Source: Rhodobacteraceae bacterium UBA3087 (lineage in GTDB: Bacteria; Pseudomonadota; Alphaproteobacteria; Rhodobacterales; Rhodobacteraceae). Taken from it: a stretch of DNA of 12,771 nt. The notes beneath the pieces are model-generated. The model worked only from the letters and a program-made list of their open reading frames with translations. It was not told the DNA's origin and did no database searches. The stretch spans positions 1 to 12,771 of the forward strand of contig DFBF01000169.1 of NCBI GenBank assembly GCA_002367285.1, in the 5' to 3' direction. Below, in pieces: positions 6,262 through 12,771 of this stretch; positions within the stretch are counted from its first letter, which is position 1; each line of letters opens with the position of its first letter. Position numbers and translations under genes: made by a program.

Positions 6262-7526
6262 TGCAACATCTCCAAAGCAGATTTCGGCGCGCCTTCGACC
6301 ACCTCACGCACCGGCGGATCCATCAGCGAGATTTCTTCGCGGATCAACAGGCGTGGTTCGGAAAACGGCGCCAGGCGCTCGACGAAATCAAGCGCGGCAA
6401 GGGCCAGACCGCCGCGGAAGAACGAGGCGTTGGGTATCTCCATCCAGATGCGGTCGGCATAGTTGTAGATTTCATAGGGCACATCGCCCTGCCCGTCCGC
6501 ATCGCGGTCAAAGCCGGCGTAGTCGTCCCAGTAGTTGCCTTCCCAGCCCTCGCGCAACGCCGTGCCACGGCCACGCACGGAAATCTGGGTAAAGTTCGAC
6601 ACGAACGCGTTGCGCTGAAAGTGGTTGCCGGTCCAGTCGGTGTGAAATTCGATACCGATCCCGTTATAGGCGATCGTGTTGTCGGCAAAGGTATTGTCCA
6701 GGTCCGGGTCCCAGGGTGACGGGTCCAGATAGACGCCGGTCGCATTGCCAATCAGGTCATTGCGCAGGATTTTTGCGCCTGAGCTTTCCTTGAACCCGAT
6801 ACCGGTGCCGGACGCGCCCCAGGCGCGCAGGATCTGGTTGTCCTGCACGGTGATGTTGTTGGCATACATCAGGAAAACGCCAACGACGCAGTCCGATATT
6901 TCGTTGCGTTCGACTGTATTTTCATGGGCATACATGAAGTGGATGCCATAGCGTCCGCGCCGGATCTTGTTGTCGCGCAGCACGTTGCCCGAACTGTACC
7001 AGATCACGATATCGCGGCTGTCTTCGATGATATTGTCTTCGAAGGTGTTGTCGTTCGAATACCAGATGCGCACGCTGTCACCGCGCAGCTCCAATGGCAT
7101 GTCTTTGGACGAAACATGGATGCGACGCAGCACATTGTTGGACGCCTGCGTCATGTCGACGCCAAACAGCGACCCTTCGATCACCACATCCCGGATGACG
7201 TTGAAATCACCGGAAATGCGCAGGCCCGCGTCAACCTTGTTGTGCAGACGGCCCGAGTTGCGGATCGTCACGTTTTTCAAAGTCGCGCCAGTGGCTGTCA
7301 TGGTCACGACCGTGCCCGTGTTGCCACCGTCGATAATGACGCCTTCGCGGCCGTCCAGCACGATGTTGCGATCAATGGTGATCTGTTCGACATAGACACC
7401 GGATGGGGGCACAACATCGCCCCCATCCGGGGTCGCGTCGATCATATCCTGCAACGGCCCCGCCATGGCCGGGGTCGCAAAGACCACCGCCAGGGCGAGT
7501 GACAGAAGGGTTCGCGCGAAGGTCAT
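6258..7526 (-). CDS. nosD: NosD, periplasmic beta-helix copper-site assembly protein
   Basis: This periplasmic right-handed beta-helix protein of the CASH/pectate-lyase fold docks on NosF-NosY, accepts copper from NosL and supports CuZ formation in NosZ. The repeats are visible as regularly spaced N-x-I/V strands such as NVLRDNKI, NTVERNEI and NNITVQDNQI through residues about 80-300. I chose the ATG at 7526 because it opens a clean Sec signal (TFARTLLSLALAVVFATP, cleavage after AMA) and lies four bases after the nosB stop. A GTG at 7553 would add nine residues and overlap nosB by 23 bases. Length from the ATG is 422 residues, in the normal range. The stop overlaps nosG by four bases. Confidence 0.93.
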   Translation of the reverse strand: MTFARTLLSLALAVVFATPAMAGPLQDMIDATPDGGDVVPPSGVYVEQITIDRNIVLDGREGVIIDGGNTGTVVTMTATGATLKNVTIRNSGRLHNKVDAGLRISGDFNVIRDVVIEGSLFGVDMTQASNNVLRRIHVSSKDMPLELRGDSVRIWYSNDNTFEDNIIEDSRDIVIWYSSGNVLRDNKIRRGRYGIHFMYAHENTVERNEISDCVVGVFLMYANNITVQDNQILRAWGASGTGIGFKESSGAKILRNDLIGNATGVYLDPSPWDPDLDNTFADNTIAYNGIGIEFHTDWTGNHFQRNAFVSNFTQISVRGRGTALREGWEGNYWDDYAGFDRDADGQGDVPYEIYNYADRIWMEIPNASFFRGGLALAALDFVERLAPFSEPRLLIREEISLMDPPVREVVEGAPKSALEMLQ

Positions 7527-7530
7527 TGGC

Positions 7531-8694
7531 TTACATCCGGGCTGCGGCGTCACCGGCCAAACGGACCTGTTTCAGCCGGATCAGGGCAGCAAACAGCAGA
7601 ACCGCCGAGGACGCAACCATGAAGCCAAAGCCAGCGGCCGGATAGGAGTGGGTCGCGAATTGCGCCACTTTACCGTCGCCAAACACCGTCGGCATGAAGG
7701 GTTTCAGCGTGAACGCCCCCATGGAGTTCAGCGTGTGACCATACCACCACAGCCAGCCTGCGTATTCCGCCAGGAACCCGATGGGCAGGGCCATGGGCGC
7801 CAACACCAGGATCCAGTGGAAGATCGAGCGCACCGACCAGGCGGCAAACACCATCAGCACCATCAGCGCCATGATGATCGCGTACAAGACCTGCGCCACG
7901 CCATCCATGGTCTGAACCAACGGATCGTTGCGGGCGGGATCGTTGAACCAACGGCCCAGCGACTTCGAATAATGCCACTTGAACACCTGCATGAGCGATC
8001 CGTTCCACTCCTCGCGTTCATCGGCGGGGCGTTTCAGGTCGTCCAACTGGTATGCCTTGCGCAGCGTGTCCAGGTATTCCTGCTTTTCGTCCACCTCTTC
8101 GACGGTGGTGGTGGCTTCGCTTTCGTTCAGGCTGTCTTGCAGGATCGCCACAATGCCGGACAGGTTCGAGCTGCTGCCCTCCTGACCCAACGATACGACC
8201 ATGCCGGACAGGTAATTTGTCGTGTGAAGTTTGGCGCCATTTTCACCGTATAGCGCCATGGTCATCCAGGTTGCCAGCGCGCCATATCCGACCACGGACA
8301 CGATGATACGCCCCTTGCGCCCCGGCGCGGCAAACACCAACAGCATCACCGCCAACATGGCGAACAGGAAAGGTGAAAACGCCTTTTCAACCGGCCCGCC
8401 TGAGGCAATGGGATACATGCCGACATAGTGGTTGATCGTGTCCATCTCGTGCACACAGTCCAGGGCTTCGGTCTCGACCACTTCGTCGCTTTCGCGGATC
8501 GAACAGCCATTCTGCACACTGTCCATATGGAACAGGATGCGAATGCCTTGGGGGAATGTGGCCTCGGGATAGTTGGGGGCCGTCAGGGACACCCACCATC
8601 CCGGTGACACAAAGGCCAAGCCAATCAGCACCACGGAAATAAGGGTCAATACCCGGTAGATGATACCGCGGCGGTCAGTTTTAGCGTTTTGCAT
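7531..8694 (-). CDS. nosB: NosB, clade II nos cluster membrane protein
   Basis: This 387-residue inner-membrane protein has about six predicted helices, at residues 12-32, 106-124, 129-147, 266-286, 290-312 and 353-373. A protein of this type between nosZ and nosD is a hallmark of clade II clusters. Its biochemical role is not established. The loop between helices 1 and 2 carries Cys64 and Cys80 and the dense motif C-V-H-E-M-D-T-I-N-H-Y-V-G-M (residues 80-93). A second hydrophilic domain of about 115 residues (151-265) lies between helices 3 and 4 and is acidic and probably helical. The ATG at 8694 has GAGGA at 8703-8699, only four bases away. A 9-bp stem-loop lies just upstream. Naming rests on position, topology and the NHYVGM segment. 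Confidence 0.85.
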   Translation of the reverse strand: MQNAKTDRRGIIYRVLTLISVVLIGLAFVSPGWWVSLTAPNYPEATFPQGIRILFHMDSVQNGCSIRESDEVVETEALDCVHEMDTINHYVGMYPIASGGPVEKAFSPFLFAMLAVMLLVFAAPGRKGRIIVSVVGYGALATWMTMALYGENGAKLHTTNYLSGMVVSLGQEGSSSNLSGIVAILQDSLNESEATTTVEEVDEKQEYLDTLRKAYQLDDLKRPADEREEWNGSLMQVFKWHYSKSLGRWFNDPARNDPLVQTMDGVAQVLYAIIMALMVLMVFAAWSVRSIFHWILVLAPMALPIGFLAEYAGWLWWYGHTLNSMGAFTLKPFMPTVFGDGKVAQFATHSYPAAGFGFMVASSAVLLFAALIRLKQVRLAGDAAARM

Positions 8695-8714
8695 AGCGTC
8701 CTCACTTCGCGTGG

Positions 8715-8742
8715 GTCACGGGCAACGCCAGCCGCCCGTGAC
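8715..8742 (-). other. Stem-loop between the second cytochrome gene and nosB
   Basis: GTCACGGGC (8715-8723) and GCCCGTGAC (8734-8742) form a perfect 9-bp stem around a 10-base loop, in the 58-bp gap before nosB. Read in the direction of transcription the T-run (8750-8745 side) comes before the stem, not after it, so this is not an intrinsic terminator. An RNA processing or stabilising hairpin is more likely. Confidence 0.6.
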
Positions 8743-8752
8743 AGAAAAATTG

Positions 8753-9478
8753 TTACCAGTCGAAGTCAGGATTAACCCAGCCGGGTTCACCGACCATCTC
8801 TGCGGGCGGCTTCAGGCGGGACACATAGTCCAGCACGGCTTTGGTATCACGGTCGCTGAAGCCTTCGATCTGCTTCATCATGTCCGGGTTCGCGTTGCGG
8901 CGTTTGCCGTCGCGGATCCATTCATACTGGCGCACCAGATAGTTATAGTGCTGGCCGTGGATGCGCGGGTAAAACTTGTCGTCGTCCCCTTCGCCGGTTT
9001 CACCGTGGCAGCGCACACAGTTTTCCTTGTACAGCGCTTCGCCATGTTCCAGATCGTCGCCTTCGCCAACGCCGTTTTCCGGGTTCATCGGCAGGGCTGC
9101 GATATAGGCGGCCACGTCCATGATCGACTGTGACCCACCGATTTCCTGCGGCAGAGCAAAGGGATACATGGTCGGGTTATCCCGGTTCAGCGCGCGAATA
9201 TCGGCCAGCTGTTTGATGATAACCTTGATGTGCTGACCCGAAATCTGCGGGAAGGTGCCTTCGGGCAGACCCCAGCCATTCAGCTGGTGACAGGCCGAAC
9301 AGACCTCGTACACATACAGACCATTTTCCAGGTTCGGGGTCAGGTTCAGAGCTTCGGCCTGTTCGCCGCCGCCTTCGTTCCAAGCTGCGGGCGAATGACC
9401 GGTGGCTTCTTCCGAGGCAAAAGCGGGCATGGCAAATGCCAGGACCCCTGCCAGGATTGCTGTCGTCGTACGTTTCAT
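8753..9478 (-). CDS. Dihaem cytochrome c (c4-like), probable NosZ electron donor
   Basis: This 241-residue periplasmic cytochrome has two haem-binding motifs, CSACH at residues 60-64 and CVRCH at 154-158. Candidate axial methionines are Met104 and Met200 or Met201. A Sec signal ends at AFA-SEE near residue 21. The two halves share the pattern C-x-x-C-H ... F/Y-P-x-I-x-G-Q ... Q, typical of tandem class I (c4-type) domains. It is the more divergent member of the pair, with an acidic, glycine-rich stretch before the first haem and a tail ending in NPDFDW. It follows the first cytochrome by 18 bases, with AAAGGA as ribosome binding site. Its place between nosZ and nosB points to electron delivery to the CuA site. 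NosC2 is a possible name by position only. Confidence 0.9.
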   Translation of the reverse strand: MKRTTTAILAGVLAFAMPAFASEEATGHSPAAWNEGGGEQAEALNLTPNLENGLYVYEVCSACHQLNGWGLPEGTFPQISGQHIKVIIKQLADIRALNRDNPTMYPFALPQEIGGSQSIMDVAAYIAALPMNPENGVGEGDDLEHGEALYKENCVRCHGETGEGDDDKFYPRIHGQHYNYLVRQYEWIRDGKRRNANPDMMKQIEGFSDRDTKAVLDYVSRLKPPAEMVGEPGWVNPDFDW

Positions 9479-9496
9479 ATCGCGCGTCCTTTCGTA

Positions 9497-10159
9497 TTAT
9501 TCTGCGTTACGATCATATTGCGACAGCCATGTGGCGATCGCTTCGATCTGTTCATCTTTGGCGCGAGAGATCACGCCGAACATCAGTTTGACCTTGCCAC
9601 CGGTGCGTACTTTTTCACGCATGTCGGTCATCTGGCGGATCAGATAATCGCGATCCAGCCCGGCAATGATCGGATAGGCTTTGTTGGTCGGCTTTTCGCC
9701 TTCCTTGCCGTGGCAAGACCGGCAGCCCAGTTTCTTGTACGCCTTGGCGCCATCGGCCAGCAGGTCTTCGGTCGGGGCCGGGTCCAGAATTTCGGGGGCT
9801 GCGGCGGGCTGTTCTGCCAACCAGGCTGACACGTTCTTGATGTCGTCTTCGGTCAACAGGTGCATGATATCCGCCATACCTTGCACAAAGGGGTGACCGG
9901 TTGCGGGATCAACAGATCCGGTGCGTTCACCGGACTGGATCAATTCCAACTGTTCGATCAGGTATTTTTCGTTCTGTCCGGCCAGAGCCGGGAAAGACAT
10001 GATCGCCTTGGCGCCGCCGCGTCCGTGGCAGGCCAGGCAGGTCTTGGTCATATAGACGCGTTTACCAGCCTTGAGGGTGTCTTCGTCTGCTGCCGCAAGG
10101 GCGGGGGCCGCGGCGAAACCCGCAAAGCCAAGAATGAATGCCGAGAGTAGAGCGCGCAT
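9497..10159 (-). CDS. Dihaem cytochrome c4-like protein, probable NosZ electron donor
   Basis: This 220-residue periplasmic cytochrome has haem motifs CLACH at residues 41-45 and CRSCH at 146-150, and a Sec signal ending near residues 22-24 (ALAA). Candidate axial methionines are Met95 or Met99 for the first haem and Met193 for the second. Each half has the c4-type sequence order CxxCHG, P-x-x-A-G-x-x-x-x-Y-L and a Gln-Leu/Met helix, so it is a fused pair of class I domains. It lies 75 bp after nosZ and has AGGAC eight bases before the ATG. In Wolinella the clade II cytochromes NosC1 and NosC2 are monohaem, so the gene name NosC1 would be positional only. A role in electron transfer to NosZ is inferred from context. 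Confidence 0.92.
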   Translation of the reverse strand: MRALLSAFILGFAGFAAAPALAAADEDTLKAGKRVYMTKTCLACHGRGGAKAIMSFPALAGQNEKYLIEQLELIQSGERTGSVDPATGHPFVQGMADIMHLLTEDDIKNVSAWLAEQPAAAPEILDPAPTEDLLADGAKAYKKLGCRSCHGKEGEKPTNKAYPIIAGLDRDYLIRQMTDMREKVRTGGKVKLMFGVISRAKDEQIEAIATWLSQYDRNAE

Positions 10160-10187
10160 GTCGTCTGTCCTGGGATTGAGTGGGGGT

Positions 10188-10212
10188 GCGAGCGGCGGTT
10201 ACCGCCGCCCGC
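10188..10212 (-). other. GC-rich stem-loop after nosZ
   Basis: An inverted repeat centred at 10200 pairs GCGGCGG (10192-10198) with CCGCCGC (10202-10208) around a TTA loop. After one A/C mismatch the stem continues for three pairs (10188-10190 with 10210-10212). It lies 23 bases beyond the nosZ stop. No U-run follows in either direction, so it is not a standard terminator. It may protect the 3' end of a nosZ transcript or cause partial termination before the cytochrome genes. Confidence 0.6.
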
Positions 10213-10234
10213 GTTATCTTGCTTGATGCGCTGG

Positions 10235-12532
10235 TTACTCAGCTTTCAGCGCGCCGTGCTCATCCAAGAAAGTCTTGGCGCGCAGGCCGATGTCGGCGGC
10301 TTTCACCTGATACTGCCACCACTGACCGGCCCAGAGGGTCGCGTTCTGCCAGTCGCCAGCGGCTGCCAGTTCTTCGGCTTTGGTGCGGGCTTCGGTAGCA
10401 AAGTTCAGCTGGTCAACAGCATCTTCGACCAACGACACGACTTCGGGGAAGTCTTTGTAGTTGTGCGAGGTGATGTAACCCACAACGCTGTCGATGACGG
10501 CCTGTGTTTCCACATTGGTCTGCATCTGACGATCAAAGTCGGCCTCGGTATACGAGGTGCCTTCGACGATCTCAGAGGCTTCTTCGACATAGCCTTCGGG
10601 TTTCACAACCAGATAACCGGTCATCTCGAGGTGCAGGGCCGAGCAGAACTCGGTGCAGTAGAACGAGAAGACGCCAGGTTTGTCAGCCACGATTTTCGCG
10701 GTGGCTGTCTTGCCGGGCTCCAGCGACAGGTTCACGTCAAAGGTCGATACCGAGAAACCGTGGGTCTCGTCTTCGGCGCGTTCCGAGTTGGTGATGATGA
10801 ACTCGACGGTATCGCCTTCGTTCACTTCCACGATCTCAGGCGTGAAGTGCGAGCGGATCGCAGTCATGTAGACTTTGACATGCGTGCCGTCACGTTCGAT
10901 GCGTTCCTGACCCGGACGCACAGCACCAGGGTGCTTGCCACCGGTCCGCGAGTCGGTGCCGTAACGATACCGAACCAGCGGTTGCAGCTTTTCGGCGGCA
11001 ATGGCGACCGCATAGTGCGGTTCACCCAGCGGGATCGGCATGTCGTACAGCAATTCCATGGTGTCGCCCGAAATGTCGATCAGCTGGTGGTTCTGCGGGT
11101 GCAGCGGGCCAACCGGGTTAAACCGGTCGATTGCCAGCTTGTTCAGCGAAATCAGGTATTTACCAGCGGGGTTAACGCCTTCACCTTCCATCGCAACCAA
11201 GTGGCCGACGTTGTAGTGGATCGAGATCTTGTCCAGAACCTTGCCTTCGCAATAGTCCCATTTCACGATCTGGCTGTCCACGTACAGCGACGTGTAAACC
11301 ACACAGGGTTTGCTGTCATACTGGTTGTGGAGCGGGCCAAGACCCAGCGGCACTTGCGTGTGCAGCGCGTCTTCCATCGCGATGATCGGGATACCGTAAG
11401 GGTCAACACCCGAGAAATTCTTGGCGTCGACGGCTGCCATGATCTTTTCGAACGAATAGACCGAAGCCTGGGTGTCCAGTTTACCACCGACAACGATGAA
11501 CTTGCCGTCAGGCGACACATCGACGCCGTGGGGCGATTTCGGTTCGGCGATCAGGAAGACCAGATCGTTGGCAACAGCGGTTTCCATGGTGATGACCGGG
11601 TGGTCATTGATCATGGTCACGGCGCCCGACAGGTATACTTCTTCTGCCTTGCGCCAGTTGATGACGTGCATGAAGTCGGTGTCGCCTTGCGAACAGCCCG
11701 CTTCGAACGGCGGACGGCCGCTTTCGATGCCGCCAACATAGCGTTCAGCACAGAAGCTGTTGGTAAAGGACCAACCATCGGACACCAGCTTGCCGGCGTC
11801 GGACAAATCCTGCGAATAAGGCGGCAGTTCGATCGAGAAGCTGCGATCCGCATCAATGCGGCCCGCTTCACGGTCGAACTTCCAATAGGTAACCGCACCG
11901 CGGAATTTTTCGTTGAATTCCGACAGCGGTGCGAAACCACGGCCCAGAACGCCCGGATACTGTGCAGCTTCGATCACATATTCCGAGTTCGGGGTCACAA
12001 ACGTGCCGCCGTGTTCGGATTGCAGGATCGGGTTCACAACGATCTGCTGCGTTTCAAAGTCATGCAGCGAAATGACCGCCACGCGGGGGGCGGATTTGTC
12101 GTTGATGAACAGCCATTCGCCGTCCAGATTACCGTCGGTTTCGGTGATGGCCGGGTGGTGCGTGTCACCCCAGTGGATCTCACGACCGTCAATCTTGCCT
12201 TCTTCCAGGATGCGTTTTGATTCTTCATCAAAACCAAAACCCTGCCAGGGCTCGGGCGTGAAGGCCGAAACATATTTCAGGATCCGCATCGACGGCACAC
12301 CGTAAACGATGACTTGGCCGGATTGGCCACCAGAGGAGAATACGATGAATTCATCGCGTCCACCGGAGGGGGTGTATGTCTTCGCAGCGGCGAGAAGGTC
12401 CTGTTGGGACAGGCCCCGGCGCGTCATCACCTCATCAAGCGACTCGGCAGTGACCGCGCTTGCGGTCAGGCCCAGGCCTGCGGTGACAACGCTCGCCGTC
12501 GCGGCAAAGCGCTTGGCAAAGTTGTTGATCAT
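10235..12532 (-). CDS. nosZ: Nitrous oxide reductase NosZ, clade II (Sec-exported)
   Basis: This 765-residue periplasmic copper enzyme reduces N2O to N2. The signal peptide lacks a twin arginine (FAKRFAATASVV, cleavage near ASAVTA at residue 29), which marks clade II. The N-terminal seven-bladed propeller supplies CuZ: candidate histidines are 125 and 126 (DTHHP), 174, 289, 335 (SPHG), 402 and 444, with His478 an alternative for the last. The cupredoxin domain supplies CuA, with His591, Cys626, Cys630, His634 and Met637 in CTEFCSALHLEM. About 125 residues follow CuA, helical, rich in Trp and Ala, with no CxxCH. GAGGA at 12543-12539 lies six bases before the ATG, and an FNR-type box and a structured leader precede it. 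All metal ligands look intact, so the enzyme is probably active. Confidence 0.97.
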   Translation of the reverse strand: MINNFAKRFAATASVVTAGLGLTASAVTAESLDEVMTRRGLSQQDLLAAAKTYTPSGGRDEFIVFSSGGQSGQVIVYGVPSMRILKYVSAFTPEPWQGFGFDEESKRILEEGKIDGREIHWGDTHHPAITETDGNLDGEWLFINDKSAPRVAVISLHDFETQQIVVNPILQSEHGGTFVTPNSEYVIEAAQYPGVLGRGFAPLSEFNEKFRGAVTYWKFDREAGRIDADRSFSIELPPYSQDLSDAGKLVSDGWSFTNSFCAERYVGGIESGRPPFEAGCSQGDTDFMHVINWRKAEEVYLSGAVTMINDHPVITMETAVANDLVFLIAEPKSPHGVDVSPDGKFIVVGGKLDTQASVYSFEKIMAAVDAKNFSGVDPYGIPIIAMEDALHTQVPLGLGPLHNQYDSKPCVVYTSLYVDSQIVKWDYCEGKVLDKISIHYNVGHLVAMEGEGVNPAGKYLISLNKLAIDRFNPVGPLHPQNHQLIDISGDTMELLYDMPIPLGEPHYAVAIAAEKLQPLVRYRYGTDSRTGGKHPGAVRPGQERIERDGTHVKVYMTAIRSHFTPEIVEVNEGDTVEFIITNSERAEDETHGFSVSTFDVNLSLEPGKTATAKIVADKPGVFSFYCTEFCSALHLEMTGYLVVKPEGYVEEASEIVEGTSYTEADFDRQMQTNVETQAVIDSVVGYITSHNYKDFPEVVSLVEDAVDQLNFATEARTKAEELAAAGDWQNATLWAGQWWQYQVKAADIGLRAKTFLDEHGALKAE

Positions 12533-12547
12533 TTTGCGTCCTCGTTG

Positions 12548-12599
12548 TCCGGGAATAAAGAATCGCGTGTGGTCATCACGCGTGAATGCGGCTCCCGGA
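12548..12599 (-). promoter_or_regulatory. Nested stem-loop in the nosZ 5' leader
   Basis: An outer stem TCCGGGA (12548-12554) pairs with TCCCGGA (12593-12599). Inside it CGCGTG (12564-12569) pairs with CACGCG (12577-12582) around a seven-base loop. If transcription starts near 12606-12609, the structure begins some seven bases into the message and ends four bases before the ribosome binding site GAGGA. A role in transcript stability or in translation control is possible. I recognise no known riboswitch class. Confidence 0.5.
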
Positions 12600-12612
12600 G
12601 ACCGTCACCAAG

Positions 12613-12621
12613 TCTATAAAA
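12613..12621 (-). promoter_or_regulatory. Candidate -10 region of the nosZ promoter
   Basis: Read leftward, the sequence is TTTTATAGA, which contains two overlapping four-of-six matches to TATAAT. It lies about 30 bases downstream of the FNR-type box centre, which is the spacing expected for an activator at -41.5 with start near 12606-12609. No convincing -35 element is present, as is normal for such promoters. Confidence 0.45.
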
Positions 12622-12643
12622 TCACAAAACCCAAATGTACCGC

Positions 12644-12657
12644 TTGATATTCGTCAA
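12644..12657. promoter_or_regulatory. FNR/Dnr/NnrR-type box in the nosZ divergent promoter region
   Basis: TTGAT-ATTC-GTCAA matches the Crp/Fnr-family consensus TTGAY-N4-RTCAA at all ten positions. It sits in the 203-bp region between nosZ and the divergent gene, centred about 42-45 bases upstream of the likely nosZ start. A CATATT at 12678-12683 lies at the mirror-image distance on the right, so the same box could also serve the rightward gene. FNR, Dnr and NnrR cannot be told apart from the site alone. Confidence 0.75.
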
Positions 12658-12735
12658 GAAGTGCCCTTTCAGAGCAACATATTCAGGGCTGAACGGGCCA
12701 GTTGGGCCGGACCTTTGAGAAGGAAGACCAACCTC

Positions 12736-12771
12736 ATGAAACGCCGCATTTTTCTGGGCGCCGCAAGCGCT
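12736..12771 (+). CDS. 5' end of a divergent gene with a twin-arginine-like signal (partial)
   Basis: An ATG at 12736 opens a frame that runs off the window after 12 codons, reading MKRRIFLGAASA. AAGGA at 12720-12724 is a ribosome binding site, though at 11 bases the spacing is long. The RRxFLG pattern followed by small residues looks like a Tat signal, so the product is probably a folded or cofactor-bearing periplasmic protein. Denitrification clusters often include a Tat-exported ApbE/NosX flavin transferase or a redox enzyme, but nothing visible here decides between these. Confidence 0.5.
   Translation, partial: MKRRIFLGAASA

Noticed and set aside
7527..7553. GTG at 7553 as the nosD start
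   Set aside because: It would add nine residues before a clean signal peptide and overlap nosB by 23 bases. The ATG at 7526, four bases after the nosB stop, fits the operon's spacing better.
8715..8750. Intrinsic terminator between the second cytochrome and nosB
   Set aside because: The T-run lies upstream of the stem in the direction of transcription, and the downstream genes are needed with nosZ, so a processing or stability hairpin is more likely.
10188..10216. Intrinsic terminator after nosZ
   Set aside because: The stem is strong but no U-run follows it on the transcribed strand.
11607..11620. TTGAT-CATG-GTCAC, a near-match to the FNR-type box inside nosZ
   Set aside because: It lies deep in the nosZ coding region where codons for Thr-Met-Ile-Asn-Asp dictate the bases, and no gene start is close on either strand.
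10223..12220. A long open frame (about 665 codons) on the plus strand opposite nosZ
   Set aside because: It is the mirror of a GC-rich real gene, has no ribosome binding site or recognisable family, and its predicted protein has the Arg/His/Val-rich composition typical of antisense frames. All NosZ copper ligands are on the other strand.

Overview
The window holds a complete clade II (atypical, Sec-exported) nitrous oxide reductase gene cluster. The DNA is GC-rich, and the promoter signals are FNR/Dnr/NnrR-type (TTGAY-N4-RTCAA). Gene style and these boxes suggest a denitrifying or N2O-respiring alphaproteobacterium, perhaps Rhodobacterales or Rhodospirillales. The order cannot be fixed from the sequence alone.

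Layout. Positions 1-207 carry the 3' end of an unidentified gene. Its stop codon abuts the stop of a leftward bile acid:sodium symporter-family gene (208-1062). A 117-bp divergent region with an FNR-type box (1113-1126) separates this from a rightward two-gene operon: a Sco/SenC copper chaperone (1180-1794) and a TlpA-like thioredoxin (1791-2321). That operon runs tail-to-tail, with overlapping stop codons, into the long leftward nos operon. In transcription order the nos operon is nosZ (12532-10235), a c4-like dihaem cytochrome (10159-9497), a second dihaem cytochrome (9478-8753), nosB (8694-7531), nosD, nosG, nosH, nosF, nosL and nosY (ending at 2318). A 203-bp divergent region with a second FNR-type box (12644-12657) separates nosZ from the first 12 codons of a rightward gene with a twin-arginine-like signal (12736-end). 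No RNA genes, insertion sequences or CRISPR arrays were seen. No stretch without a gene exceeds about 200 bp.

How the genes work together. NosZ reduces N2O to N2 in the periplasm using a CuZ and a CuA centre. NosD, NosF and NosY form the ABC-type machine needed for CuZ assembly, and NosL is the copper lipoprotein that feeds it. NosG and NosH are NapG/NapH-like iron-sulfur proteins that probably take electrons from quinol, and no nosR is seen. NosB is the membrane protein that marks clade II clusters. The two dihaem cytochromes are the likely electron couriers to CuA. The Sco-TlpA pair is best explained as a CuA metallation and thiol-reduction module, and a similar FNR-type box would make it co-inducible with nos.

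The points most worth a second look are the Sco-TlpA module next to nos, the non-coding stem-loops that flank nosZ and the cytochrome pair, the haem-less helical C-terminal extension of NosZ, the paired dihaem cytochromes, and the nosF-nosL-nosY order.
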